A stretch of 64,000 nucleotides of DNA from Rugosimonospora sp040255525 (GCA_040255525.1 JBDZVD010000025.1:1-64000), one strand, 5' to 3'. Positions 32,436 through 42,805 are shown, counted from the first letter of the stretch. Numbers and translations are program-made. The notes: generated by a model from the letters alone, not told the origin.

Positions 32436-33647
32436 GTGCCCCACGCCCCGGCGTCGCTCACGGCCCCGGCGTCGCTCACGGCCCCGGCGTCGCTCACGGC
32501 CCCGGCCGGCCCCGGCGTCCCGTCGGCCGGCCCCGGCGTCCCGCCGGCCGATCCGCTCCCGTCCGGCGGCGCTTCCCCGAAGCGGGGGGCGCCGCCGGGC
32601 GCGACGCGGCGTGGCCTGCCGGGGCGTGGCCTGCTGGGGCGGCGGGCCCGCCGCGCGCGGGAGCGGGTCCCGTGGGCGTGGGTACGGGCGCTGGCCGGCA
32701 CGGGCATCCTCGCCGTCCTGCTGTGGCGCCTGGGTACCGGCCCGTTCCTCGACGGGCTGCGCGGGATCGACGCCCGAGTGCTGCTGGTGGCGGCTGGTAT
32801 CGGCGCGGTCACCACCGCCGCCTGCGCCTGGCGGTGGTGCCTGGTCGCGCGTGGCCTCGGGATGCGGCTGCGGCCGGGTACCGCTGTCGCCGCCTACTAC
32901 CGGTCCCAGTTCCTCAACGCCACGCTGCCCACCGGGGTGCTCGGCGACGTCCACCGCGCGCTGCGCCACGGCCGGGACACCGGCGACGTCGGGCGCGCCG
33001 CCCGGGCGGTGGTGCTGGAACGCTTCGCCGGACAGGTGGTCCAGGCCGCCATCGCGGTGGCGGTGTTGGCGGTGCTGCCGTCGCCGGTACGGTCGCGGAT
33101 GCCGGAGGCCGCCGCCGTACTGGCCGCAGTGGGGCTCGGCGCCGTCCTGCTCGCCCTGGTGGGTCCCGGCGCTACGCGCTCGCGGATCGCGCGGGCGGCG
33201 CGCACCGCGGCGGCCGATCTGCGCGGCGGCTTGTTCTCCCGCCGTCACGGACCCGGCATCGCGCTCGCGTCGACCGTGACCGTGGCGGGCCACCTCGCCA
33301 CGTTCGTGATGGCCGCGCGCGCCGCCGGTGCCCTCGCCCCGCTGACCCGGCTGGTGCCGCTGGGACTGCTGGTCCTGCTGGCGATGACGGTACCGGTGAA
33401 CGTCGGCGGCTGGGGTCCGCGGGAAGGTGCGGCCGCGTGGGTGTTCGGGGCGGCCGGACTGTCCCCGGCGCTGGGCGTGTCGACCGCGGTGGTGTATGGC
33501 GTACTTGTGCTGTCGGCCACCGCTCCCGGGGCGGCAGTGCTGGCCGCGCGGTGGATCGTGCGGGCACGGGTGAGGCGGACCGGCCCGGGGCGTGCCCTTC
33601 CGCGTGCGCCGGCACGGCTACGGCGGCAGAATGCTGTTCATGGGTGA
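32436..33647 (+). CDS. Lysylphosphatidylglycerol synthase-type transmembrane protein (UPF0104, flippase-like)
   Basis: A 403-aa protein. After an ~80-residue disordered, repeat-rich leader come about eight membrane helices of the LPG_synthase_TM family: WVRALAGTGILAVLLW, AYYRSQFLNATLPTGVLGDVHRA (the family's conserved NxxLP-x-G-x-x-G-D-x-x-R segment), and VPVNVGGWGPREGAAAWVF (the conserved P-x-x-x-x-G-x-R-E motif). Relatives move lipid-linked material across membranes. No aminoacyltransferase domain is attached. Its place in a pterin/glycosyltransferase cluster suggests export or membrane display of the product. GTG follows GGGAGG. Confidence 0.85.
   Translation: MPHAPASLTAPASLTAPASLTAPAGPGVPSAGPGVPPADPLPSGGASPKRGAPPGATRRGLPGRGLLGRRARRARERVPWAWVRALAGTGILAVLLWRLGTGPFLDGLRGIDARVLLVAAGIGAVTTAACAWRWCLVARGLGMRLRPGTAVAAYYRSQFLNATLPTGVLGDVHRALRHGRDTGDVGRAARAVVLERFAGQVVQAAIAVAVLAVLPSPVRSRMPEAAAVLAAVGLGAVLLALVGPGATRSRIARAARTAAADLRGGLFSRRHGPGIALASTVTVAGHLATFVMAARAAGALAPLTRLVPLGLLVLLAMTVPVNVGGWGPREGAAAWVFGAAGLSPALGVSTAVVYGVLVLSATAPGAAVLAARWIVRARVRRTGPGRALPRAPARLRRQNAVHG
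32451..32504 (+). repeat. Three exact 18-bp repeats in the flippase-like gene
   Basis: GCGTCGCTCACGGCCCCG is repeated three times without change, encoding ASLTAP three times, followed by two near copies of a GGCCCCGGCGTCCC unit. The repeats are in frame and confined to the disordered N-terminal leader. Confidence 0.85.
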
Positions 33648-34536
33648 GCGTCCCTACACGCTGCTCAGCTGCGGAATGTCGATCGACGGCTACCTCGATG
33701 GCGCGACCGACGAGCGCCTGCTGCTGTCGAACGACGCCGACTTCGACCGGGTCGACGCGGTGCGCGCCGAGTGCGACGCGATTCTGGTCGGTGCCGAGAC
33801 GGTCCGGCAGGACAATCCCCGGCTGCTGGTGCGCTCCAAGGCCCGCCGGGACGAGCGGGTGGCCCATGGGCTGCGGCCGTCGCCGGTCAAGGTGACCGTC
33901 ACGCAGCGGGCGCGGCTGGACCCGTGTGCCCGCTTCTTCGTCACCGGCGAGTCGGACAAGCTGGTGTACTGCGCGAGCCGGGCGGTCGACGACGCGCGCC
34001 GCCGGCTGGGTCCGGTCGCGACGGTGGTCGACGCCGGCGATCCGGTCAACCTCCGCCGGGTGACCGAGGACCTGTACGCCCGCGGCATCGCCCGGTTGAT
34101 GGTAGAGGGCGGCGGCACGGTGCACACCCAGTTCCTGACCGCCGACCTCGCCGACGAGTTGCATCTGGTGGTGGCGCCGTTCTTCGTCGGCGATTCGCGT
34201 GCTCGGCGATTCGTCGGTGACGGCCGCTTCCCGTGGCACCCGGGGCGGCGGGCGACACTCGCGGAGGTACGGCAGATCGGCGACGTGGTGCTGCTGCGGT
34301 ACGCGCTGTCGGAGCGGTTCGGTTCGGGACGGTTCGACTCGCCGGGTCAGCGACCGCGGCGCGCGGCCGTACCGGATGGCACCGTTGATGGTGTTTCCAT
34401 ACCGGGTGGGTCGGGTAGTGATGACAGTCTGCCGGGCGGGTCGACCGGGCGCGATGGCGATCGGGGCGGGCGTGCCACTCTGCCCGGCGAGCCGGATCCG
34501 CTGCGGATCGGGCCGGCGAGCCTGGGCGCCGGGTGA
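33640..34536 (+). CDS. RibD C-terminal (dihydrofolate-reductase-like) domain reductase
   Basis: A 298-aa protein with the RibD_C reductase fold but no deaminase domain. Signatures are LLSCGMSIDGYLDG near the N-terminus, ECDAILVGAETVRQDNPRLLVR (NADPH-binding region), and RLMVEGGGTVHTQFLTADLADELHLVVAPFFVG, the closing substrate/cofactor elements. Riboflavin-type RibD reduces the ribosyl side chain of the GTP cyclohydrolase II product, so here it likely acts just after its neighbour. The last ~65 residues form a low-complexity Gly/Ser/Asp tail. Start at ATG 33640 or 33631; the gene overlaps the upstream stop. Confidence 0.85.
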   Translation: MGERPYTLLSCGMSIDGYLDGATDERLLLSNDADFDRVDAVRAECDAILVGAETVRQDNPRLLVRSKARRDERVAHGLRPSPVKVTVTQRARLDPCARFFVTGESDKLVYCASRAVDDARRRLGPVATVVDAGDPVNLRRVTEDLYARGIARLMVEGGGTVHTQFLTADLADELHLVVAPFFVGDSRARRFVGDGRFPWHPGRRATLAEVRQIGDVVLLRYALSERFGSGRFDSPGQRPRRAAVPDGTVDGVSIPGGSGSDDSLPGGSTGRDGDRGGRATLPGEPDPLRIGPASLGAG

Positions 34537-34550
34537 GTTGAGGGGGGCGG

Positions 34551-35204
34551 ATGGGGCAGACAGTGCCGGTCGCGACGATCCGGGCGCAGCTGACGGTGCC
34601 GATGCGTTTCCCGGACGGATATGCCACGACCGCCCGGGTGTTCTCCTTCGCCGGTCTGCTCGACGACCGGGAGCATCTCGCGCTCGGGTTGGGCGACCGG
34701 GCGGCGGCGCGGCGCGGCGCCTGCCCCGACGGGCCGGCGCCACTGGTCCGGCTGCACAGCGAGTGCCTGACCGGGGACGTGTTCGGCAGCCAGCGGTGCG
34801 ACTGCGGCCCTCAGCTGCGCGAGGCGGTCGAGCGCATCGCCGGCTCCGGCGGCTTTCTGCTGTACCTGCGCCAGGAGGGCCGCGGCATCGGCCTGTACGC
34901 GAAGCTCGACGCGTACACCTTGCAGGACGGCGGCCTGGACACGTACGAGGCGAACGTCGCTCTCGGACACGCGGAGGATGAGCGCGACTACACGGTGGCG
35001 GCGCAGATGCTGCTGGCGTTGCAGGTGGAGCGCGTCGCGCTACTGAGCAACAACCCGGACAAGGCCGAGCAGCTCGACCGGCTCGGCGTCACGGTGGCCG
35101 AGCGGGTCCCGACGGCCGTGCACCTGTCCCCGGTCAACGCCGGCTACCTGGCCGCGAAGGCCACCCGGGGCGCGCACACGCTCGACCTTCCGTTCGTGAA
35201 CTGA
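34551..35204 (+). CDS. ribA: GTP cyclohydrolase II (RibA domain only)
   Basis: A 217-aa stand-alone GCH II, without the RibB domain found in bifunctional riboflavin enzymes. Zinc cysteines C72, C83 and C85 are in HSECLTGDVFGSQRCDCG; RQEGRGIGLYAKLDAYTLQD holds the catalytic arginine region and Tyr122, which aligns with E. coli Tyr105. NNPDK and GVTVAERVP complete the family. It opens GTP and releases formate to give a diaminopyrimidine ribotide. It ends a seven-gene run with a PTPS-fold protein, so it may be a pathway-specific paralogue rather than the housekeeping enzyme. A G-rich Shine-Dalgarno precedes the ATG. Confidence 0.92.
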   Translation: MGQTVPVATIRAQLTVPMRFPDGYATTARVFSFAGLLDDREHLALGLGDRAAARRGACPDGPAPLVRLHSECLTGDVFGSQRCDCGPQLREAVERIAGSGGFLLYLRQEGRGIGLYAKLDAYTLQDGGLDTYEANVALGHAEDERDYTVAAQMLLALQVERVALLSNNPDKAEQLDRLGVTVAERVPTAVHLSPVNAGYLAAKATRGAHTLDLPFVN

Positions 35205-35374
35205 CTCCGTCGCCCTCCGTCGCCCGCGTCCCGCGAGCGGCTCACCCCACCGTTTCCCGCCAGCCACCGGTGATCGCGCCGGCCGCGTACGGCGGCGGAT
35301 GAGACGTACCGCGTAGGTATGACGCGTGAGCGCCGCCGATCTCGTATCCTCTGCTGCAACCGTGAGGAGCAGCG

Positions 35375-36586
35375 ATGGAACGTAAGCAGTCGGACCGGCG
35401 GGCGGTGCTGCGCGGGGCCGGGATGGCCGCCGGCGCCGCAATGGCCGCGCCGTTTCTGGGCGGGACCGATCCCGCCGCCGCCGACCCGGAGACGGCGACC
35501 GGTGCGCCGCACGCGGCCGCGCTGGCCTCGGTCTCCGGCGCGATGCCCTGGGTCGGGCCGGCCGGCTCGGGCGCCCCGTTCGAGGTCGATGCGGCGGTCG
35601 GGGCGCAGGCGGCCATCAACGACGCACTGGCCGCGGCGGGGCAGGGGGCGGTGTTCGTCGCGGGCGGCACGTACCCGGTGAAGGGTCCCGTCGTGCTCGG
35701 CGACCGGCAGGCGCTGATCGGTGCGGGGCCGCTGTCGACACTGCTGCGGGCGGTCGCCGGATTCACCGGTACCGCGATGGTCACCACCCCGTCCGGGGCG
35801 TTCACCGGTGCGCGGATGTGCGTGCGCGACATCGGCCTGGAGGCGTCCGGCATCGCGAGTCACGGGGTCAACCTGCAGATCGGCGCGAAGCCCACGACGT
35901 ACGGGCCGGATCCGGCGCCCTGGCTGTCCCGGGTGTTCGTGTCCCGCACCGCCTCGGACGGCATCGTCCTCGGCGGCGCGTACTCCGGCGGCGAGCGGGA
36001 ACTGAAGGTGACCGAGTGCCGGGTGGAGAACGCGGGCGGCTGGGCGTACAACATCTCCTCCTCCGACGGGTTCGTGGGTGGCTGCTCGGCGCAGGGCGGG
36101 AAGGCGGGCGGCTATCTGATCGCCGGTGGCAATACCAAGATGTGGGGTTGCAAGGCGTACGGGACCGGTGACGTCTCGACTACGGCCCCCGGTCCGGCGT
36201 TCCGGGTGGGTTCGGCACGGGCGACCGTGGTGGGCTGCGAGGCGCAGGACACCTGGGGCTGCGGGTTCGAGGTGACCGGCCGGGGGAGCAGCCTGGCCGG
36301 CTGTACCGCCGACTCCACCGGCATCGGTACGGCGGGAAGCGACCGGTACTCGGCCGGCTTCTCCATCGGCAGCTCGGCGGTGCACGTGCAGGGCTGCGCG
36401 TACCAGCGGTCGGGCGGGGGAGCGAGCTGGCTGGGGGCGGCCGGCATGCGGTGGTCGCTGTACCTGGCGCCGGGGGTGGACTACGTGCTGGCGCAGCTGG
36501 TCGCCGATCCCAACCGGCCGGCCCCGTACCAGGGCACCGTCTACGGCACGGTGGGTGCCCACTCCTCGGTCACCGTGCTCGGCTGA
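35375..36586 (+). CDS. Tat-exported right-handed beta-helix protein
   Basis: A 403-aa secreted protein. The N-terminus has a twin-arginine signal: DRRAVLRGAGMAAGAAMAAPF, ending near residue 35. The mature part begins with a pectate-lyase-3-like opening (VGAQAAINDALAAAGQGAVFVAGGTYPVKGPVVLGD), then short repeating parallel-strand coils (GNTKMWGCKAYGTGD, ATVVGCEAQDTWGCGFEV, SLAGCTADSTG) rich in G-C-x-A steps. No catalytic carboxylate cluster can be named. Such proteins are often polysaccharide lyases or epimerases, or phage-tailspike-like. AGGAG precedes the ATG. It is not obviously linked to its neighbours. Confidence 0.78.
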   Translation: MERKQSDRRAVLRGAGMAAGAAMAAPFLGGTDPAAADPETATGAPHAAALASVSGAMPWVGPAGSGAPFEVDAAVGAQAAINDALAAAGQGAVFVAGGTYPVKGPVVLGDRQALIGAGPLSTLLRAVAGFTGTAMVTTPSGAFTGARMCVRDIGLEASGIASHGVNLQIGAKPTTYGPDPAPWLSRVFVSRTASDGIVLGGAYSGGERELKVTECRVENAGGWAYNISSSDGFVGGCSAQGGKAGGYLIAGGNTKMWGCKAYGTGDVSTTAPGPAFRVGSARATVVGCEAQDTWGCGFEVTGRGSSLAGCTADSTGIGTAGSDRYSAGFSIGSSAVHVQGCAYQRSGGGASWLGAAGMRWSLYLAPGVDYVLAQLVADPNRPAPYQGTVYGTVGAHSSVTVLG

Positions 36587-36674
36587 GCGGATCCCCGGCC
36601 GGCCACGTCTGGGAGCGGCGCGGCACGGGCCCGCGGATGCAGGCCGGTGCCGGGGTGGCCGCGGCGCAGCGCGG

Positions 36675-37414
36675 TCAGCTCTTGCGCAGGGCCCTGCGGT
36701 AGTCGCTGTTCAACCGGCCGATCAGAGTGAGCGGGATGCTCTTCGGGCACACCGTCGTGCACTCGCCGGCGTTCGTGCAGCCGCCGAAGCCGGCGTCGTC
36801 CTGCGCCGCGACCATGTTGAGGACCCGGCTGTCGCGTTCCGGCTGCCCCTGCGGCAACAGCCCGAGGTGGCCGACCTTCGCCGCGGTGAACAGCATCGCC
36901 GAGCCGTTCGGGCACGCGGCGACGCAGGCGCCGCAGCCGATGCAGGTGGCCGCTTCGAACGCCGCGTCGGCGTCCGGCTTGGGTACCGGCGTCGCGTGGG
37001 CGTCCGGTGCCGCGCCGGTCGGGGCGGTGATGTACCCGCCGGCCTGGATGATCCGGTCGAACGCGCCGCGGTCCACGACCAGGTCCTTCACGACCGGGAA
37101 CGCGGCCGCCCGCCACGGCTCGACATCGATCGTGTCGCCGTCGGCGAAGTGTCGCATGTGGAGCTGGCAGGTGGTGGTGGCGCGTTCGGGACCGTGCGCG
37201 ATGCCGTTGATCATCATGCCGCACATGCCGCAGATGCCCTCGCGGCAGTCGTGGTCGAACGCGATCGGGTCGTCACCGTCGAGGATGAGCTTCTCGTTGA
37301 GGACGTCGAGCATCTCCAGGAAGCTCGCGCCGGGGGAGATGCCCTCGACGGTGTAAGTGACCATGCGACCCACGTCGTCCGGACCGGACTGGCGCCAGAC
37401 GCGCAGCTTCACGT

Positions 37415-37418
<4 letters not shown>
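36675..37418 (-). CDS. sdhB: Succinate dehydrogenase/fumarate reductase iron-sulfur subunit
   Basis: A 247-aa subunit that passes electrons from SdhA flavin to the membrane subunit. The [2Fe-2S] ligands are in CREGICGMCGMMINGI, with a fourth cysteine in TTTCQLHMR. The [4Fe-4S] motif is CIGCGACVAACP near residue 155, and the last clusters are CTNAGECTTVCP. All are intact. It is the third gene of sdhCAB; its ATG overlaps the sdhA stop by 4 bp (ATGA). The enzyme sits on the cytoplasmic face of the membrane. Confidence 0.95.
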
Positions 37419-39346
<1,928 letters not shown>

Positions 39347-39348
39347 GA

Positions 39349-40062
39349 TCAATTCACCAATCCCGTGATGACGGCGAACGGCACCGACAGGAAGCCGGCC
39401 ACCAGGACGACGGACAGGACCAGCGCGGTGACGCGGGCGATGCGCTCGCCGCCGGGGCTGCGCTGGCCGAGAGTACGGGCCGCGCTGAAGATTCCGTGCC
39501 GCAGATGGAAACCGACGGCAACGACGGCGAGGGTGTAGAACAGCGTCACGTACCAGCGGTGCGGCGCGAAGTCGGCGACCACGTTGGCGTACGGATGGCC
39601 GGTCTCGCCGACCGGGTTCAGCGTCCCGGTCGTCAGGTCGAGGAGGTGGTAGACGACGAACAGCAGGATGATCACGCCGCCCCACCGCATCGTGCGCGCG
39701 GCGTAGCTGCCCTGGACCTTGGGCCGGTGGGCGTAGCGCACCGGCCGCGCCCGCCGCGCCCGGCGCGCGAGGATCGTCGCCGCGCCGATGTGCCCGATCA
39801 CCGCCAGGCTCAGCACGGTCCGCTGGATCCACAGGTACCACTCCCGCGGCAGCAGCGGCGTGCCGATCGTGCGCAGCCAGTGCGCGTAGTGATCGAAGGG
39901 CGCCGCCCCGAAGAAGATCTTCAGATTGCCGGCCATGTGCAGGTACAGGAACAGGACCAGCAGGATCCCGGTGGTCGCCATAAGGATCTTGAGCGAGACG
40001 CTGCTGCGCGCCCGTACGGCCGATGCGGCTTTCTCGGGTCGGACCTGGGTGTCTACCGCCAC
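39349..40062 (-). CDS. sdhC: Succinate dehydrogenase cytochrome b subunit (type B, five-helix)
   Basis: A 237-aa membrane anchor with five predicted helices, the single-subunit, two-haem type, which explains why no sdhD is present. Likely haem histidines are in LYLHMAGNLKIFF (helix 1), VIGHIGAATIL, LLFVVYHLLDLTTG and GFHLRHGIFSA. First gene of sdhCAB. Type B enzymes use menaquinone, and reducing it with succinate is energetically uphill. Divergent from a LysR gene across 77 bp containing an inverted repeat, so LysR control is likely. Confidence 0.92.
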   Translation of the reverse strand: MAVDTQVRPEKAASAVRARSSVSLKILMATTGILLVLFLYLHMAGNLKIFFGAAPFDHYAHWLRTIGTPLLPREWYLWIQRTVLSLAVIGHIGAATILARRARRARPVRYAHRPKVQGSYAARTMRWGGVIILLFVVYHLLDLTTGTLNPVGETGHPYANVVADFAPHRWYVTLFYTLAVVAVGFHLRHGIFSAARTLGQRSPGGERIARVTALVLSVVLVAGFLSVPFAVITGLVN

Positions 40063-40092
40063 GCCTAGGACGGTAGAAAGCGCGACGCCATT

Positions 40093-40127
40093 CGTCTAAT
40101 GCATGATGGGTGGAGATTTAATAGACG
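40093..40127. promoter_or_regulatory. Inverted repeat between sdhC and the divergent lysR
   Basis: CGTCTA and TAGACG form perfect 6-bp arms 23 bp apart in the short intergenic region, which is also AT-richer than its surroundings (TTTAATAGA). It overlaps where both promoters must lie, and is a reasonable LysR-type recognition site. The promoter elements themselves are not clear. Confidence 0.45.
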
Positions 40128-40139
40128 GAGGCTATGGAC

Positions 40140-41054
40140 ATGCAGCTGCAGCAGTTGCGGTACTTTCTGGCGGTGGTGGAAACCGGGCATTTCACCCAGG
40201 CGGCCGGTCTTCTCGGCGTCAGCCAGCCGACCCTGAGTAAGCAGATTCACACGCTCGAGGCGGCCCTGGGTGCCCCACTGTTCGACCGGATCCGCGGCGC
40301 GGTCACGCTCACCACGGCCGGCTCCGCGCTGCTGCCGTACGCCCGGCGCATGGTTGCCGACGCGGATGTCGCCCGCGACGAGGTGCGCGACATCGTCGGG
40401 CTCCGCCGCGGCGAAGTCCGGCTCGGTGCCACCCCGAGCCTCTGTTCCTCGCTGGTGCCGCAGGTGCTGGGACGGTTCCGGGCGGCGCACCCGGCCATCG
40501 CCCTCAACGTGACCGAAGGCGGCTCCCCGGATCTCATCTCCGGGCTGCTCGCGCACGACATCGATCTGGCCCTCATCGTGGCGCCGGAGGGGGGTGTCGA
40601 CCCGGGGCTGTCGGCCGTCTCGATCCTGCGGGAAAACCTCGTGGTCGCGTCGGCCGTCGCCGGCCCGCCCCCGACCGAGCACGCCCGACTCGCCCTCGGC
40701 GAGCTTGAGCACCTGCCGCTGGTGATGTTCCGGTCCGGCTACGATCTGCGGGACGCCACGCTCGAGGCGTGCCGCAGGGCCGGTTTCACCCCTCGGTTCG
40801 CGGTGGAGGGTGGCGAGATGGACGCCGTACTGGCATTCGTCGAGGCGGGGCTCGGCGTCGCGGTCGTACCGGGCATGGTGCTGGCCAACCGGCCGCTGCT
40901 GCGGGCCACGCCACTCGCGCCGCCGGGAATGCGGCGGACGGTGGCCCTGGCGCACCGCCGCCGCGCGGTGCTGCCGCACGCCGCCGAGGCGCTGCGCGTG
41001 GCGTTGCTGGAGCACCTCGGTGACGCGCTGCCCGCGGGCGTCCAGGTGCTCTGA
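40140..41054 (+). CDS. LysR family regulator, divergent from sdhCAB
   Basis: A 304-aa LTTR. The DNA-binding domain reads MQLQQLRYFLAVVETGHFTQ then AAGLLGVSQPTLSKQIHTLE, close to the LysR/CysB-like consensus. The effector domain starts near residue 90 (VRLGATPSLCSSLVPQVLG). GGAGG is 8 nt before the ATG at 40140 but only 2 nt before an ATG at 40134, so the later start is preferred. Position next to sdhC suggests it tunes succinate dehydrogenase expression; CcpE-like or CbbR-type metabolite sensing is possible but not shown. Confidence 0.9.
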   Translation: MQLQQLRYFLAVVETGHFTQAAGLLGVSQPTLSKQIHTLEAALGAPLFDRIRGAVTLTTAGSALLPYARRMVADADVARDEVRDIVGLRRGEVRLGATPSLCSSLVPQVLGRFRAAHPAIALNVTEGGSPDLISGLLAHDIDLALIVAPEGGVDPGLSAVSILRENLVVASAVAGPPPTEHARLALGELEHLPLVMFRSGYDLRDATLEACRRAGFTPRFAVEGGEMDAVLAFVEAGLGVAVVPGMVLANRPLLRATPLAPPGMRRTVALAHRRRAVLPHAAEALRVALLEHLGDALPAGVQVL

Positions 41055-41081
41055 CCCACGCGCCGCGACCCGCGCGGTGCC

Positions 41082-42122
41082 TCAGCTGCCGGAGCCAGCG
41101 TCTTTCAGGACGTCGCCGACGAAGCGGAGCTGCTCCCGGCGCTGAAAGCCGGCACCGCCCTCGTGCCCGTTGTACGGCCACACCGTGACGACCTTGTCGC
41201 TGCCGGCATAGTGGTTGTAGGCGGCGAAGACTGTCGAGGGTGGACAGACGCTGTCCATCAGCGCGACGGAGAAGCGCCCCGGAGCGCTCGCGCGGGCGGC
41301 GAAATTGACTCCGTCGAAGTAACCCAGCGTCGCGAACACCCGGTCGACGTGGTCGCGGTGCGTCTTCAGGTACGACACCAGTTCGCCGTACGGGAACGCG
41401 TCAGTGATCTCCGTCGCCCGCCGGTAGTGGCACAGGAACGGAACGTCGGGCATCGCGGCGACGAGCCCGTCGACCAGGCCCGCGACCGCGAGGGTGATGC
41501 CGCCGCCCTGGCTTCCGCCGGTGACCACCACCCGGTCGGGGTCGACCCGGGGATGCGCGCGGGCGGCGTCGACGGCCCGGACCGCGTCGGTGAACACCCG
41601 GCGGTAGTAGTAGTGCTGGGGGTCGCCGATCCCCCGGGTCATGAAGCCGGGGGTCTGCGGCAGTCCGAGCGGGTCCGGGTCGGGCGTGTCTCCGACGGAC
41701 CAGCCGTTGCTGCCCTGACCCCGGGTGTCCATGACGAGGTGGGCGTAGCCGGCCGCGCTCCACACCAGCCACTCGTGCGGCAGGCCGCGCCCGCCGCCGT
41801 AGCCGATGTACTCGACCACGCAGGGCAGCCGGCCCGTACTGTGCCGTGGCACCAGAAACCAGCCGCGTACCGGTTGGCCCGCGAAGCCGGGGAAGGTCAC
41901 GTCGTAGACATCCACAGTGGACAGTCCGGCGTCGTACGGCGTGAACTCGGCCGGCCACTGCGCGTCGCGCGCCTGCTGGAGCGTGGCGCCCCAGAATTCG
42001 TCGAAGTCCGCGGGCTCGTCGCGGGCAGGCAGGTAATCACGCAGTCGGTCTAGCGGCCAGTCGACGAACAACGGTCCTCTTCTCGTACCAGCTGGTGCCA
42101 CACCCGGGACGTGGGATGTCAT
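41082..42122 (-). CDS. Acetyl xylan esterase / cephalosporin-C deacetylase family hydrolase
   Basis: A 346-aa alpha/beta hydrolase of carbohydrate esterase family 7 type. The family opening PLDRLRDYLPARDEPADFDEFW is present. RGWFLVPR and the RGQG box (MDTRGQGSNGW) form the oxyanion region, and the nucleophile is in VVTGGSQGGG. Asp in LMDSVCPPST and His in YNGHEGG complete the triad. No signal peptide, so it is probably cytosolic and acts on imported acetylated oligosaccharides, which would fit a xylan-using organism (a GH11 xylanase lies 18 kb away). The start could also be a TTG near 42071, which has an upstream AAGAGGA. Confidence 0.9.
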   Translation of the reverse strand: MTSHVPGVAPAGTRRGPLFVDWPLDRLRDYLPARDEPADFDEFWGATLQQARDAQWPAEFTPYDAGLSTVDVYDVTFPGFAGQPVRGWFLVPRHSTGRLPCVVEYIGYGGGRGLPHEWLVWSAAGYAHLVMDTRGQGSNGWSVGDTPDPDPLGLPQTPGFMTRGIGDPQHYYYRRVFTDAVRAVDAARAHPRVDPDRVVVTGGSQGGGITLAVAGLVDGLVAAMPDVPFLCHYRRATEITDAFPYGELVSYLKTHRDHVDRVFATLGYFDGVNFAARASAPGRFSVALMDSVCPPSTVFAAYNHYAGSDKVVTVWPYNGHEGGAGFQRREQLRFVGDVLKDAGSGS

Positions 42123-42355
42123 GGGCGAGCCATACGGTACGCCAGGACATCACGCGCGAGCAAGAATGCTCCGGGGACACCCGGTCGCCCGCCGCCGGCC
42201 GCGGCAACCGCGCCGCGCACCACCGCCGGGCGGCGCGTGTACTCACGCCGCGCGCCGCCGGACCGCCGCGTCGAGATTGTCCAACTCGCCCCGACAGTGG
42301 AAGCCGTCGGGGGCGAACCACTCTTCGAGGCCGGCGGCGGTGGTCCACCGCGATA

Positions 42356-42805
42356 TCAGTCCCAGCGGCTGATTTCGCCGGCCGGGTAGGCCGCGAACGC
42401 GCCGCTTTCCGCGCCGGTCTTGAGGCTGATCAGGTAGGCACACCAGTTGGTGCTGCATCCGCCCATCAACTCGCCGGCCTCGTGCCAGCCGGCATGGGTG
42501 AACAGAAGTGTGGTGCCACCGTGGCCGCCGGGGCGCAGGGAGAACGTGATCCGGGTGTCGATCCACGCCTCGGGTCCGTCGATGACCCGCCACACCACCT
42601 GCTCCGGGGTATCGGACACCACCTCCATGACGGCGGCCGGCCGGTCCGTCCTGCCGAAGGAGACACTGATGGTGGAGCCGACGGCGTGTTCACCCCCGAC
42701 CGGACGGCCGGTCCACCACCGGGCGACACCGTCGGTACTGGCGATGAGGTCGTGTACCCGCTGCGGCGGGGCGTCGACGCTGATGCGGTGCAGGATGTCA
42801 GGCAT
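42356..42805 (-). CDS. SRPBCC (AHSA1-like) domain protein
   Basis: A 149-aa START/Bet v 1-type fold protein. It shows the AHSA1 pattern: ILHRISVDAPPQRVHDLIAS, GVARWWTGRPVGGEHAVGST, RVIDGPEAWIDTRITFSL, then TTLLFTHAGWHEAGELMGGCSTNWCAYLISLK. Such proteins bind hydrophobic ligands or act in stress responses, and are frequently encoded beside DGPF/YCII and ECF sigma genes, as here on the divergent side. GGAGGG precedes the ATG at 42805. Confidence 0.87.
   Translation of the reverse strand: MPDILHRISVDAPPQRVHDLIASTDGVARWWTGRPVGGEHAVGSTISVSFGRTDRPAAVMEVVSDTPEQVVWRVIDGPEAWIDTRITFSLRPGGHGGTTLLFTHAGWHEAGELMGGCSTNWCAYLISLKTGAESGAFAAYPAGEISRWD

Noticed and set aside
39347..39841. Upstream extension of sdhA inside sdhC
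   Set aside because: The flavoprotein family starts at the ATG at 39346. The extension is antisense-like composition over the intact sdhC gene.
42107..42160. GATGTC/GACATC inverted repeat upstream of the acetyl xylan esterase as an operator
   Set aside because: Arms are only 6 bp, far apart and partly inside the gene; too likely by chance.
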